The notes beneath the pieces are model-generated. The model had not been told where the DNA came from. It was given only the letters and a program-made list of their open reading frames with translations, and ran no database searches. The position numbers and the translations under genes are program-made. A DNA stretch of 64,000 nt, taken from Manihot esculenta (taxonomy: Eukaryota; Streptophyta; Magnoliopsida; Malpighiales; Euphorbiaceae). How positions within the stretch are numbered: position 1 is the stretch's first letter; every line of letters starts with the position of its first letter. This document shows positions 23,715 through 34,750 of this stretch, in pieces. The stretch is from positions 4,892,058 through 4,956,057 of the forward strand of contig NC_035168.2 of assembly GCF_001659605.2 (NCBI RefSeq), in the 5' to 3' direction.

Positions 23715-24206
23715 TGAAACAGTCGGGTCCGAACTGATAAAAAATGGTTAACCCAAGTTATTTAATAGTTTCGTGCTAGCTATTATATACAATTTCAATT
23801 TCTTATAATCTTCTGATATGGGACGATCAGCCGCCGCAATTCCGCAAGCAGGCAGCTGACCGTTACACTCGGTCCCGCTAAATTTTGCGACGTTCTCATC
23901 GCAACTGAATCCACCTCGTCTCGTCTCTCACGGGTAGCTCTTTCCTCGCAGGCCCACTAGCTCCGCACAATTTTTCTGACCCAGAGTGGCTCTGATACCA
24001 ATTGAAACAGCCGGACCCGAACTGGCCTAAATAACTTTTTAGACCCACTTTCCACTTGGCCCAAAATGATTAATCCAAATTATTTAGTAGTTTCGTGCTA
24101 GCTATTATATACAATTTTAATTTTTTATAATCTTTCGATGTGGGACGATCAGTTCCGCAATCACATCAGCTGCCGTAATTCCACAAGCAAGTAGGTGACT
24201 GTTACA
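23715..24206 (-). mobile_element. TRIM retrotransposon (complete, 492 bp)
   Basis: Two direct terminal repeats (23715-23867 and 24003-24206) flank a ~135 bp internal domain. On the minus strand each LTR starts TGTAAC and ends TTTCA. Immediately downstream of the 5' LTR is TGGTATCAGAGCC (23988-24000), the primer-binding site for initiator tRNA-Met. A perfect 5-bp duplication TTTAA flanks the element (23710-23714 and 24207-24211). It encodes no protein, so it must have been mobilised by another element's enzymes. The 3' LTR is ~50 bp shorter than the 5' LTR, mainly through one internal deletion. It is not Cassandra: no 5S rRNA-like sequence is in the LTR. Confidence 0.88.
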
Positions 24207-24211
24207 TTTAA

Positions 24212-25089
24212 TTTAATTAAATATTTATATATATAAACTAACCAATCATGCGTACACATTTCCTTCACATGAAAGAATAAGTAGATGAGTTACAGAATAC
24301 ATTCAGAGGATGCAATTATTCATTCATATAGATAGAGTTCAATTCTCTTTTCTTTAACTGATGGAATGACCTATACTTAATTTTGCATGGTTTGAGATAA
24401 TTTTTCTCAACAACTGGCATTATAGCACATGTTAGCTATTTATAACATGTGCTAATTAAGATGGATGTATTAAATAACACATTTAAATTGACTTTCTAAA
24501 ATTATTCTATTTGAAAACAAAAATTGATAGACTTTTTAATTTATAAAGACCTTTGTGATCCTATTAAGGGTACAAAAGGTAGATCAACAAATAAAACTGA
24601 TAAGAAATAGGGAAGAATGAATAAGAAGACTATGCATACAATTAGACAATGAATTATTAATAGTGTGTTTTATCACGTGGCTCAATAGATAAATGCTAAA
24701 TTTTTTATGAAAGAAACTTGTAAATTTATAAAAGAGAAAATCCCCACAATCTTAAAATCTCATCGCAAGTGCAAAAAAATAACCACCAAAATACATAAAA
24801 ACCAAAAGAAAACAAGATCCAATAAAAATCCTCACCAATAAGCTTGGAACTGGATGAAACAAAAGAAAAGAAATTTTATTCACAGCCACCCAGAAGTAGG
24901 GAGAGAATAACCTATGCTTATAGAAAGGGAAAGGAACAATTGTCCTCTACCCAAAAAGGGCAGAGAACGGCTGCACCGGGTGGCAAGAACCAACAAACAA
25001 GGCTGCAGAAAACAAGAAAAGGAAGGGAGAGTTTCTCTCTCTAGCACAAACTAGAGAAAGAACATGAACATGAGCACTTTTACAGACAG
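24212..25089. other. Spacer
   Basis: No recognised gene. On the minus strand, about 24860-25080 is GC-richer and resembles an untranslated leader or LTR piece (pyrimidine-rich with CTCTCTCTAG). The identity is unknown. Confidence 0.35.
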
Positions 25090-25354
25090 TACTAGCAAGA
25101 ACATGAACTGCATTTTACCCTTTCCATTTATCTATTTTTTTTATTACCTTTTTATCTTGAAAAGTATGAAACACTAACGAATCATTCCACTGTAAAGATA
25201 GACCACCCGCTCATCCCAATGGATCTAACAGTTGAAAAAAGATATCCACAATGTTGTTATAACCTAGACATATATGTACATGAGTTCTTAGTTTCAATAA
25301 GAAAAAAAAAAAAAAAACAGACGGCTTGTATTTACATATAAGACCATATATAAA
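25090..25354 (-). pseudogene. LINE ORF2 endonuclease fragment, downstream part
   Basis: Reading the minus strand through frameshifts gives decayed LINE endonuclease text around 25190-25300, including a segment like DPLGMSGGL-SL-W. This continues the LINE reading frame interrupted by the Mutator-like element at 25364-26536. Everything further downstream in the LINE (reverse transcriptase) is absent. Confidence 0.5.
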
Positions 25355-25363
25355 GAGCTTTTA

Positions 25364-26536
25364 GAGCATTTTTTCGATTCATGCACAATTTAAAAAATAA
25401 TTATCAGTTCATGTAGAATCCGAAAATATTTTCGGATTCTGTGTGTCAACGGAGCGTGTTCGACAGTCATACTGTCGAACACGCTAGTTCGACACTCATA
25501 GTGTCGAACAATGGGGAGTTCGACACCATGAGTGTCAAACTGCCAGTTCATCAGCTTCTTCGGCACCCATGGTGTCGAACAAACTGTTCACTGCTCCCCT
25601 GGCCGGTCCAGTGGCATGAACAGAAATTAAAAATAATTATTATTATCATTTAGTATTTACATAATTAAATTTTAAAAATAAAAAATATTATACTTAAATT
25701 TTTAATACATATAATAATTAAAATTATATTTATATATAAAATTATATTTTATAATTTTATTTTTATATATAAAAAAATATCTATATTTAAAAATAAATTT
25801 AAGTAAAAAAAGAACCTGATGATAATGGAAATGTTGAAAGGTGAAGAAGGAAATCTGTTGAGGAAGGAGCTGGAAAGGGAGAAGAAATTGCTGAAGAAAT
25901 TTGGAAAAAAAAATACTAAAAAATTTTGAAGAAGAAAATGCTGAGAAGAAAAAATTTGAGAGATAAAATAGAGAATGAGAAGATGAAAGCAGAAAGATGG
26001 TGTATGGAAGGAGACTTAAAGTCTCCTCCCCGCGTAGCTGTGCGTGGGTCTCCTTTACCCAGACAGTGGCTTGCATGCATGAACACATGTCATGCATGCA
26101 AGGCACCCCTTATGCATAACATGTTTCATGCATGCAGGCACTCCACCCAAAATGACCTGCATGCACAGCGCCCCATTCGACATTCAAAGTGACTTGCATG
26201 CACAGTACCACATGGGTCTCCTGAAAAGTGCCTTGCATGCATGACACATGTCATGCATGTAAGACACCCTTTGCATGCATGAGACATGTCATGCATGCAA
26301 GGACATGTCCACATGTCCACTTTATAGGCTGTTCGGCACTTTGCACCACATCAGACACGCCACATGGCAATTCGACACCCATAATGTCGAACGCTCCATT
26401 GTTCGACAATATGAGTGTCGTACTAGCGTGTTCGACAGTAACACGCTCCGTTGACACATAAAATCCGAAAATATTTTCGGATTCTGCATGAACTGATAAT
26501 TATTTTTTAAATCGTGCATGAATCGAAAAAATGCTC
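25364..26536. mobile_element. Non-autonomous Mutator-like element (MULE) with long inverted repeats
   Basis: A 1173 bp element with terminal inverted repeats of ~190 bp starting GAGCATTTTTTCGATTCATG at both ends, flanked by a perfect 9-bp duplication GAGCTTTTA (25355-25363 and 26537-26545). A 9-bp duplication with long inverted repeats is diagnostic of Mutator-type transposition. The repeats contain a 26-bp perfect palindrome (25415-25440) and hairpins such as AGCGTGTTCGACAGT / ACTGTCGAACACGCT (25453-25485). The interior has an AT-rich part, a purine-rich part, and a segment with seven CATGCATG motifs. No MuDR transposase is present. It sits inside a LINE. Confidence 0.88.
26074..26297. repeat. 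Cluster of seven CATGCATG (RY-type) motifs
   Basis: CATGCATG occurs at 26074, 26091, 26127, 26236, 26252, 26274 and 26290, often paired around ACACATGTCATG-like spacers that are themselves near-palindromic. CATGCATG is the core of the RY element bound by B3-domain seed regulators. Whether it acts here is unknown. Confidence 0.8.
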
Positions 26537-26545
26537 GAGCTTTTA

Positions 26546-28135
26546 CTGCCAAGGGGTGGCCAATTCCCTGACAGTTCCATACCAAGGTAGTCATGGGACT
26601 TGGGTGGCTTCTGGATATCCACCAGGGCCTCAGAGGAGGTACTTGGAACTTTCGTAGTTGTTACAACTGCATCAGAGAAGAAAACACCAACCTATTCACA
26701 GGATAATGCAGGAATAGGACAAACATGTCGCCTCCATATCGGACATCCTGATAAAGAAGTGGTTGGCAGCTGAGAGGCAGTGGGATGGAGCCGACTATAT
26801 AGGGGAGAGGTGGCAGTAATTTGCAGAATATCCTCAATGAGTGGAACTAGGACATGCCAAAATATTTTCAGGATGCAGCAAGCTACAAGCTAAATGAACA
26901 AGACAATCAAATGGCTTCGATTCCACCTGATTCAGAGACAAGTCACGTTGGCCAACAAGAATAGGTCGTAAACCTGTAGAGAAAGACAACCTCTTAGACT
27001 GTAAAGTAGAAGGCATGGAAGGTTGCAAAGAAACCACATCAGAGCCCACCAATGCAAATTGTCTCTTTCGACCAACCAATGGTTTAGTGAGAGATGGCCA
27101 AATATCAGTCACAATGGGAACAAAAGGTTCATCGCCACCTGTGTGGCCACATACTGAAACAGGGTTACCAGTAGAGGCAGTTACTGAAAAGAGATCTTAA
27201 GAAAATAGAGAATTGGAAACATATTCTTCAGTCAAACAAGAAGGACCCCAGAAGCTACACAAGAAAATATAAAGCTATCCTTTGAGTTTCCATGGAAATT
27301 GTGCCATACCGAACATTCTCAAGGGAACTAGACACATATTCCTCAGCCAAACGAGAAGGGCCCATAAAAGGTGCACAAGAAAACACATTGCTATCATTTG
27401 AGGAACCATGCAAACTGTGCCACACCGAATCAAAAGGAGAAGAAGTGTCCAACGTTGTATGAGATGTGGAAGCAGATGTAGAAAAGGACAAAGCAAGTGG
27501 ACTCAAATCATGCACATGCTGAGCCCTCTCCCGAACATGCATGGATGGTAGAGCGACCACACGCCACTATAAAGACGAAATGGCCAGAGAAGATAACCTT
27601 GGAACAATAGCAAGCGGAGCTACTTGTGCAGAAGAAACGGGATCACCAACAACATGAGAATCACCTCCGATCAAGATACTAATTTAGCCGACAACCAAAT
27701 CCGTATTTGAAGTCGATGGGGGGTGGGCCATAAATCCGCATCCAAAAGTCCACTATATTAAATTCAATCTCCTGAATAGCTCTATCAATTGTCCAGCGGC
27801 TAAAGAGCTTAAGATTATTATCAATGCCGAGAGGCCCTCATTAAGAACATAAGAAAGATTCTCTTCCCTCTAAAACAGCATAATAAACACCCTAGGTGAA
27901 CCACGTTGAACCTGATAATCATCCACAAATTGTCAAATCTTAACCATCGCATTCTTAATGAGCCAAAGTTTATATTTGCGGATTCCTAATATCTCAAGTA
28001 AGAGTTTCTTAGTTGTAACAATAAAACTAGCATTATTAGAGAGGTCTAGCTCTAGCACCGGATCCTCGTAAGACAAAGAATCCGTCTTCTGGATAATATC
28101 TTGCCAGCAAACAATCAGAAGGTTCCATAATAGAA
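26546..28135 (-). pseudogene. LINE retrotransposon, ORF1 and start of ORF2 (broken)
   Basis: At the left end, minus-strand ORF2 starts TTLVWNCQGIGHPLAVKARA, the conserved opening of plant LINE endonucleases. The frame is cut by the Mutator-like insertion. Further upstream (about 27700-27860 minus) is LKLFSRWTIDRAIQEIEFN followed by VDFWMRIYGPP, resembling the DUF4283 domain of plant LINE ORF1. Between them is a Ser/Pro-rich region (26834-27560) with a ~119-bp tandem duplication (27217-27450). Several stops show it is dead. Confidence 0.7.
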
Positions 28136-29119
28136 TAGAAAATTTGACGGTCAGTCAGAATCTGTAAATGAAAATCTATTTTTCGTTCCTTAATTTAATA
28201 GGACAAATGGGTATAAGTGACTTTAATTTTATTTAATTTAAATAATTAGTCGAATAAAAAAATAATTTAAAATAAAAAAAATAAAAAAAATAATTTAAAA
28301 TAAAAAAAATAAAAAAATAATTTAAAATAAAAAGAAAGAAGAACAAAATCGTTGTTGAGAAAAATTGATTTCAATTTGAATAAGCGAAAAACTTTAAAGA
28401 AAAAAAATATAATTAAAATGGTAAAATAAATAATTAAATTAAAATTCAGCCGGAGGTAATTAAATTGAGGGGCTAGTAATTGATATTTTATTATTTATTG
28501 CTTGGTTATAGAGTGTTTAAATACTCGAATTCTATCAATTTTTCTTTATAATTAAATTAATCCGCTAGACGCTTAAATTAATTTCTAATTAACTAATAAT
28601 CTCGACACGTATAGATTTAATTAGTTAATTGATTTAAGAGAGAAAAATCTAAATTTGATCAATAATAATATGAAAATTATTTAAATCAAATAAACTAATT
28701 CCTTAGCATAAATGAATATGCTAATTTTTTTTTTAAGATATTCAATTGGCCCCTTGAATTTCTAGAAAAACAACAATGAAGGTGGTGTTTCTCGAAAATA
28801 TAAATTAATTGAAAATAGAAATAAAATGAGAAGTTAAAAACATAATTTCACAACTTGAATAAACTTCAGTTTTGATTAATTTTCAACTGAAAAGAAGTGT
28901 TTAGCCTCATAATAAAATTGCAAAGAACTAAAGAAAAGAGAAGAAGAAGATGACGGCTAGGAGATGGCCAAATATAACAGAGGAGAAGAGGACAAGAGGA
29001 GAAATAAGCAATAACGAGGATACACAATTACTCTCAAAGAGTTGTGTTGTAATAACTTGGGAATGAATATGGGTTTATAATGGAAATGAGGCGCATATAA
29101 AAACATGATTTAGAGAAAA
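28136..29119. other. Spacer between LINE and copia remnants
   Basis: AT-rich. It includes a simple tandem array of three ~30-bp units (AATAATTTAAAATAAAAAAA) at about 28256-28336. No gene or transposon end is recognised. Confidence 0.4.
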
Positions 29120-29712
29120 GTAAGGAGTAAAACCAATATGACTAGCTTGTCTGACCATGTTGGATGTTCCATCAGGCAAATAGATAGTCACAAGAGAAGA
29201 TAATTAAAAAACGTCAAACATAGAATGTGCAGAAGAAGTCATATAATCAATAGTACCAGTATCTATTACATATTTATTTTCCTCACATGACTCAACACAA
29301 TAGACCTTTACTAAAATGAAATTACCAGCAAAAGAAGGAGGATTTTGGTTGAAAGACTGACTAGATGAGCATCCTGGTTGTTGTTGAGAAGTATACAGTT
29401 CATTACGCCAGTCACAGATTTCCCTTTGGCCAAATGGTTCAGTTCTTATTGTAAAAAGCTAAGCATAGAATTGAGCTCTTCAATTTTATGCTCTTCATTA
29501 ACCTGCTCAAGAGGTGTGTCCAAGACACCCAAGTTGTCAACAGCTGCAGCAAGCCTTGGTGGAGCATACCTTTTACTCCACTTTCCAGTTTGGGAATCTC
29601 ATTGTTTCTTCCCTTTGTACAATTTAGGATAACCTATGATTTTAAAGTAACTCTCTCTATTGTGTCCATCCATATCACAGTAGGTACAATGTCTCCTTTC
29701 AAAGTCTTGTTT
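29120..29712 (-). pseudogene. Ty1/copia gag end and protease, downstream half of split element
   Basis: The minus strand gives a zinc-knuckle-like CTYCDMDGHNRESYFKIIGY (29640-29700; the final Cys is replaced by Tyr). It then gives the protease active-site region YVIDTGTIDYM (about 29250), followed by IYLPDGTSNMV. These are copia gag/protease hallmarks. The frame continues from the gag part at 37019-37779 across a Ty3/gypsy insertion with a 5-bp duplication. Integrase and reverse transcriptase are missing further left. Confidence 0.75.
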
Positions 29713-30131
29713 TGTAACAGCCCGGAAATCGGTACCCCTCTGTAACGGTCCGAACCATCACTAGCACTAGGATCCAGATCGGCTTAAGGCCGCCGGGACC
29801 CGTAGCAAGCCGACTATACTCGCTGTGTACCTGATAAATCTCATACATGATAAAAAATACTCAACAATCCTGTAGAACTCTCCAGGCTTAACTACAGACA
29901 TGCTAATCTGAAGTGGCCCTCAGGGCCTATACCAGTGACTACTATCTGTTGTGACTCAAGGGATTGAAACCCTTTTTAATCTGTAACACAATTCACTGGT
30001 ATCTCATCAAAGCCATACATTAAGCCTGATACACACATTTCTCATCAAGAAACGTAAAACAGGATTAATGTACAACGCGCATTCCACCGGACGGTAGGAA
30101 TTCCGATGTCTGAATCTAGCCGGGTATTACA
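29713..30131 (-). repeat. 3' LTR of gypsy element (internally deleted)
   Basis: It matches both ends of the 34751-37013 LTR: 29713 to about 30072 pairs with 34751-35121, and about 30073-30131 pairs with about 36957-37013. The ~1.8 kb between is missing, including all eight TTCGGCNGCCGAA palindromes. Confidence 0.85.
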
Positions 30132-30147
30132 TTCTTCCCCCCTTTAA
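30132..30147 (-). other. Polypurine tract of gypsy element
   Basis: On the minus strand this reads TTAAAGGGGGGAAGAA directly before the 3' LTR. It primes plus-strand DNA synthesis. Next to it, GAACATTCG...CGAATGTTC (30149-30170) forms a 9-bp-arm hairpin. Confidence 0.8.
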
Positions 30148-31339
30148 GAACATTCGTCCTCGAATGTTCACACAACAAGCACACATGTAAACAAGCAATT
30201 AAGGAAAGCCTAACACCTTCCTTTGAAAAGAGACACAGATATTACTGGAGTAAACACTCCCGGGTCGTATACAATCATTACCTGACTCTTAACTGCTTAA
30301 TCTGCGTCCACACTCTACACTGACTGTTTATCACTTCTGCCAGTACACAACTGACTTGATTCTTTCATCTGACTACTGACTTTTCTTTCTCTTTGGCTCT
30401 TCTCAGCTTTATTCACACTACTTTGGTTACACTAACCTTTGCTTCTCTTTACTCAACCCGGTCAGAGGAGCAACAACTCTAAGGAAATGTTAGATGACTT
30501 GCTTATAGCTTCAACTCTCTACTTACTTCAGAAATCGTATTGTGACACATCACGATTCACACAGACATGCCCTGAAATCGAACTCATATTACAGAACTTG
30601 GCCTCTATGCCGTGTTCTCTTACAATCTACAACACTTAGTAGATAATGGGCATGCTTCTCTATTTTTCTGAACTATTCTACGCTTTTACTGTGCACTCTG
30701 ATCCTTGCCCGCCTTTCTTCTTCTTTACTATACTGGCTTCTTCTCTTTTGATCCCTTCCTACTACACTGGACTAACTCTAGCTCTCAACAGCTAGCACCC
30801 AGAATGCAGATCTAGCTTGGAAAACAACTGGCTCCTGCCAGCTGATCCAACCGATCATTAGTCTGAAGTAATACCTGTTTTTATAGGATAAACTGATAAG
30901 CGACTTCTGACTGAGGGCAGTTAACATCTCATCTGCCTCACCCAGTAGATACTGTTTTATATACTCAGAGTCGCTGAGCAGGTTTTTACCCCTTACCTCT
31001 GTTTTAGACTCTTCACTATAAACTCCTTTGATCAATAAAGATCTCACCTTTACTCAACTGCTAAACTAACTTTTCTCGACCTTTCGACATATAGTTCCCA
31101 ACTCTTAGATCTATTATGGAACACAACCAGCTCTACTAGCGGTTCCTATAGATCGCCCATTTTGTATGGGAACATCTGTACTTGGTAGTGATTTTGTTCA
31201 ACTGCTCACAGTCGTTACAAAATCTCAAGGTTTCATCTTTCGTTTCTTACACTGACACTGGAACATTCCAGGGTGAGGTACTAGGCCGGATACAACCTTT
31301 ATCTACCACGTTTCTCTATACTACTCTGACTATGCTCTC

Positions 31340-33240
31340 TCTGCAGGTGCCATCCTGTAGGGTAGAAGGAAAGAAATGGTTCCGCGTCCAGACACCACTC
31401 CTATTCCAAACTCAAACTCCCTGACAGATGGTAAACCTGACAGCTCGTCTGGGAAAAACATCTAGAACTCACTAGTTACAGGCATTGAGGTTGATTCCCT
31501 GATCTGACTACTAAACTCACTCACAAGAGCTAGAACCCTCTGACAACTTTTCCTGTGTAAACTAAGAGCCTGCTGGGTTGACATAAAACTTCTAGGCACC
31601 TATACTCTGTCCCCTCTAAGGACAACCTCTGATCCATCCAGTACTTTAAACTCTCCTACCTTGTCTCTGCAGACATAGGTAGTACAATGAGTAGCTAGTC
31701 AATCCGCCCTAGAATGACATCAAATAGTCAACTCTAGAACCATAAGGTCAGCTGGATAGCATCTACTCACCACAAACTCTGAACTGAACTGACTGACTGA
31801 CTCTGCCTCAGATGGATCATACTCGGGTCCACTAACCCAAAGAAAACACTTTAGGCCCAGAAGTCATCAAACCCACTCTATCAACAGCTCACTCAAAGCA
31901 ACAAGGAAAGAGAAACACTAGGGTTCAAAACAAAAAGCATACACATCTGAACACTTCCACAAGTGAACGTACCTGACGTCACTGTGTTCGATGTGATAGC
32001 CTCCTACTGAGTCAGGATGAAGATCCGAGCTAAGGCTAACGGAACTTCCCTCGGGAATCTACTAATGGAAAGGCCAACCCTTTCCTCTGCCTCAACCACC
32101 ACCTAATCCCAGACTAAAACTGAAATCTCCTCTTGAACTTACCCTTATTCTTACTCTTTTCTTTCTCTGTTCTGCTCTAATTCACTTACTTTTCTCTTCC
32201 TCTTATTCTGCTCTATCTCACTTACTTTTATTCTTTTCTTCCTCTTCTACTTCTTACTCTGTTCTCTGAATTATTTCTTATACTTGAGGGCTGCACTCGG
32301 AGATGAGAGATCACTCTCCCTATACCTGGATAAAATCCAAGGCCATAGCATCTCATAGCAACACTCTCGAGCTCTTTCCTGGCTTACTAACCTCTAGCTA
32401 CTCACTTGTCTCTAAACCTTTATCTCTAAACTTCTGCTCTGAACATTTTACTCTACTACACTTTACTATTTCTCTCACTCTACTAGTGCCATCCTGCAGA
32501 GAAGACTAGGAATGGTTCTGGGTCTAGACACCATTCCTATATCCCATTCTATTCTCTTAGCAGGTGGTAAACCTGACGACTTATCTGGGACACTATCTAA
32601 AACTTTTCTCTGGCTGCGGGCACTAAAACTGGTTCCTCTTCTGATCTGACTACCTGCTATGCTCTCTGACACAAGCAAGAAACCTCTGATACCTCTCCTG
32701 AACAGCTTAAGAGCCTATAGGGCTGATATCAAATTCCAGGCATCTCTACACTGTCTCCTCAACAAACTACTTGTGATCCATCCTGATCTCTAAGCCTGAC
32801 TACTCTGTCTCTGCTATCTAAGGCAGTACTATGAGTAGCTAGCCCATCCACCCCTAGAATGACATCAACCAATCACTCTAGAACCACTAGGTCAGCTGGA
32901 AGGCACCTACTCACAACTAGCACTGAACTCAACTGGCAGACTGACTCTGCCGCTGATGGATCACACTTGGGTCTATTGACCCAAAGAGGACATTCTAATC
33001 CCAGAAACTATCAAACCCCTACTCTCTATGGCTCTCTGTGGCTCTCAAAGCACTAAGAAAAGCAAAACATCAGAGTCTCTAATAGCAGACACATCAAAAC
33101 ATATGGAAGTGAAAAGTACCTGTCACCGCCATGTCCGATGTGTGAGCCTCCTGCTGCGTCAAAGCGAAGATCCGTGCTGGTACTGATGGACCTTCACCTG
33201 GGGAACCTGTGGAAGAAGGAGTGATCTCGCTCCCTCTGCC
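31340..33240 (-). repeat. Direct duplication of ~0.7 kb gag-end/protease/RT-start segment
   Basis: The segment at about 31345-32050 resembles about 32480-33200. Shared text includes GTGCCATCCTG, AGACACCA.TCCTAT, GGTAAACCTGAC, TAGAATGACATCAA and GAAGATCCG. On the minus strand both copies encode the protease-to-RT linker (for example FPDELSGLPSVREFEFGI in the left copy, and a diverged counterpart starting VPDKSSGLPPAK at 32475-32678). About 370 bp of pyrimidine-rich, non-homologous sequence separates them. Either a tandem duplication or mispaired reverse transcription could explain it. Confidence 0.6.
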
Positions 33241-34527
33241 TCTGCCCTGCGCCATGGCTAGAGCTCCTGGCTGAGCCACCCTGTCTGAGGCTGTCTGCTG
33301 GGACTGTGTTATCAAAGTCGCGGTGGAACACTCACGTGCTATGTGCCCCTCCTGTCCGCACCTGAAACATGCTGTTGTCCCTACTAGACAGACTCCTTTG
33401 TGCCTCCTACCGCACCTTGTACATCTAGAACTATCCCAACCAGAATTCGAGCCATCGCTAAAACCCATACTAGACTTAAACCGTTTCCAGAACTCTTTTT
33501 TCTTTGACCCTTTCAGGCCTCTACCTTTCTTTTTATTCTTTGCAGCAGCCTCACCCAAAGGGAAACGATCACTATCCTCTGGGTAATTTTCTACACTCAT
33601 GTTTTCTGTCTGCCCTTGCTGCTCAAAGTCACTCTCCTTACGCTCCCTTGAGCTATCTGGAAAAGTCCATCCAGCAAACTCTGTAGCAAACTGCTCCCAG
33701 GATAAGCTTTCTACCCTCGGGTCCACATACTGGTTGAACCATTCCCTTGCCTTCTCACATTTCAATGTGACCCTTGCCATCTGAATGGCTCTACTCTCAC
33801 TAGCTCCCAACTCATCAGTTATCATCTTGACCGTTCTGAGATACTCAAAAGGGTCATCACCTGTCTCAAATTTGGGAACATCCAACCTCAAATAGTCTGT
33901 CATCTGTACCATACTTCCTCCAGGTGAACTAGGCTTAGGTGTTTGGACAACTGGGGCTACTGGTTCTACTGGTGGTGGAGGAGGTGCAACATGCCCTTAA
34001 CAAAAAAAGGGTGGAAACATGGTATACTATGGATATGGCGGTGGATATGGCGGGTAGAAGGAAGGATAAGGCATAAAGGTGGGATATGGGTTATATCTAG
34101 GGAAACCCGCTGTACCACCCATCGGATACCCTGACCCCCACGGGTAGGGCAGATACTGAGGTGGAACAAATCTCGAGGCCTGAGTGCCTCCTTGGGACTC
34201 ACCCATATCTCCTCCTAACTTACTCATGCCAAAGCTACCATCTCTGCTCTGCTCATCCTCCCCTACTTCCCTCATATCCCCTAACATACCACTATGAACG
34301 ACTCCCCTTCTACTCTCATCAACAGACCTTCTAGGGTCCCTTGATGTACCTTCTCTACTTAATCTATCTGATGTTGCCCTTTGCAGAACGGGGAGATGGG
34401 CATCCATGTCCTCATTCTCCAGCGAAGCTCCAGTCAATCTTGCAGATCGACGAGTTCCTCTCATCCTGCCTCTGAAAAGCACAACATCACACAAAAATAT
34501 CACCAAATGATCCATGTGAGAACACAT
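33094..34527 (-). pseudogene. gag polyprotein of gypsy element (interrupted)
   Basis: The N-terminal part is 34027-34527 (an Arg/Ser-rich segment, then a Pro/Tyr-rich stretch). After a stop and frame change near 34000-34030, the capsid part continues at 33094-33912. It contains the retrotransposon gag signature (PKFETGDDPFEYLRTVKMIT, then WFNQYVDP, WEQFATEF) and two zinc knuckles, CTRCGRRHKGVC and CFRCGQEGHIAREC, the second a canonical CX2CX4HX4C. It forms the virus-like particle and packages RNA in active relatives. Here it is broken. Confidence 0.85.
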
Positions 34528-34735
34528 GAATCCTTAGCACATATCAATAATGCACATGCAGCTCATCATGGCATTTCACATCATCATGCAAGACAGGACT
34601 CCACATCCTATCCTAGTGGACATGATTTTACTTATTGTGCTTACCCTCCTATACAAGACAACACCTCTTTCCGATGTGGGATATCTCTAGTCCTTGAACA
34701 AAGATGCTCAACACACCGTACTCTTGAGGCCCTAT

Positions 34736-34747
34736 GCTCTGATACCA
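34736..34747 (-). other. Primer-binding site (initiator tRNA-Met)
   Basis: On the minus strand this is TGGTATCAGAGC, three bases downstream of the end of the 5' LTR (34751). It is the standard plant retrotransposon primer site. Confidence 0.9.
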
Positions 34748-34750
34748 ATC

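Noticed and set aside
23988..24000. tRNA-Met gene fragment
   Set aside because: The match is a 12-13 base primer-binding site between an LTR and internal domain, not a tRNA gene. The same applies to 34736-34747.
24003..24206. Cassandra-type TRIM
   Set aside because: Cassandra LTRs contain a 5S rRNA-like segment; none is seen here.
25702..26106. 134-aa minus-strand frame in the MULE interior
   Set aside because: Composition-driven (Phe/Ser/Tyr/Asn) with no motif; it overlaps purine-rich non-coding DNA inside a non-autonomous transposon.
26074..26297. CRISPR-like array of short repeats
   Set aside because: Repeats are 8-bp CATGCATG palindromes with irregular spacing in a plant transposon; there is no repeat-spacer regularity and no cas genes.
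33323..33784. Plus-strand frames over 33.3-33.8 kb
   Set aside because: They lie antisense to the gypsy gag with its zinc knuckles, which is the real coding strand.
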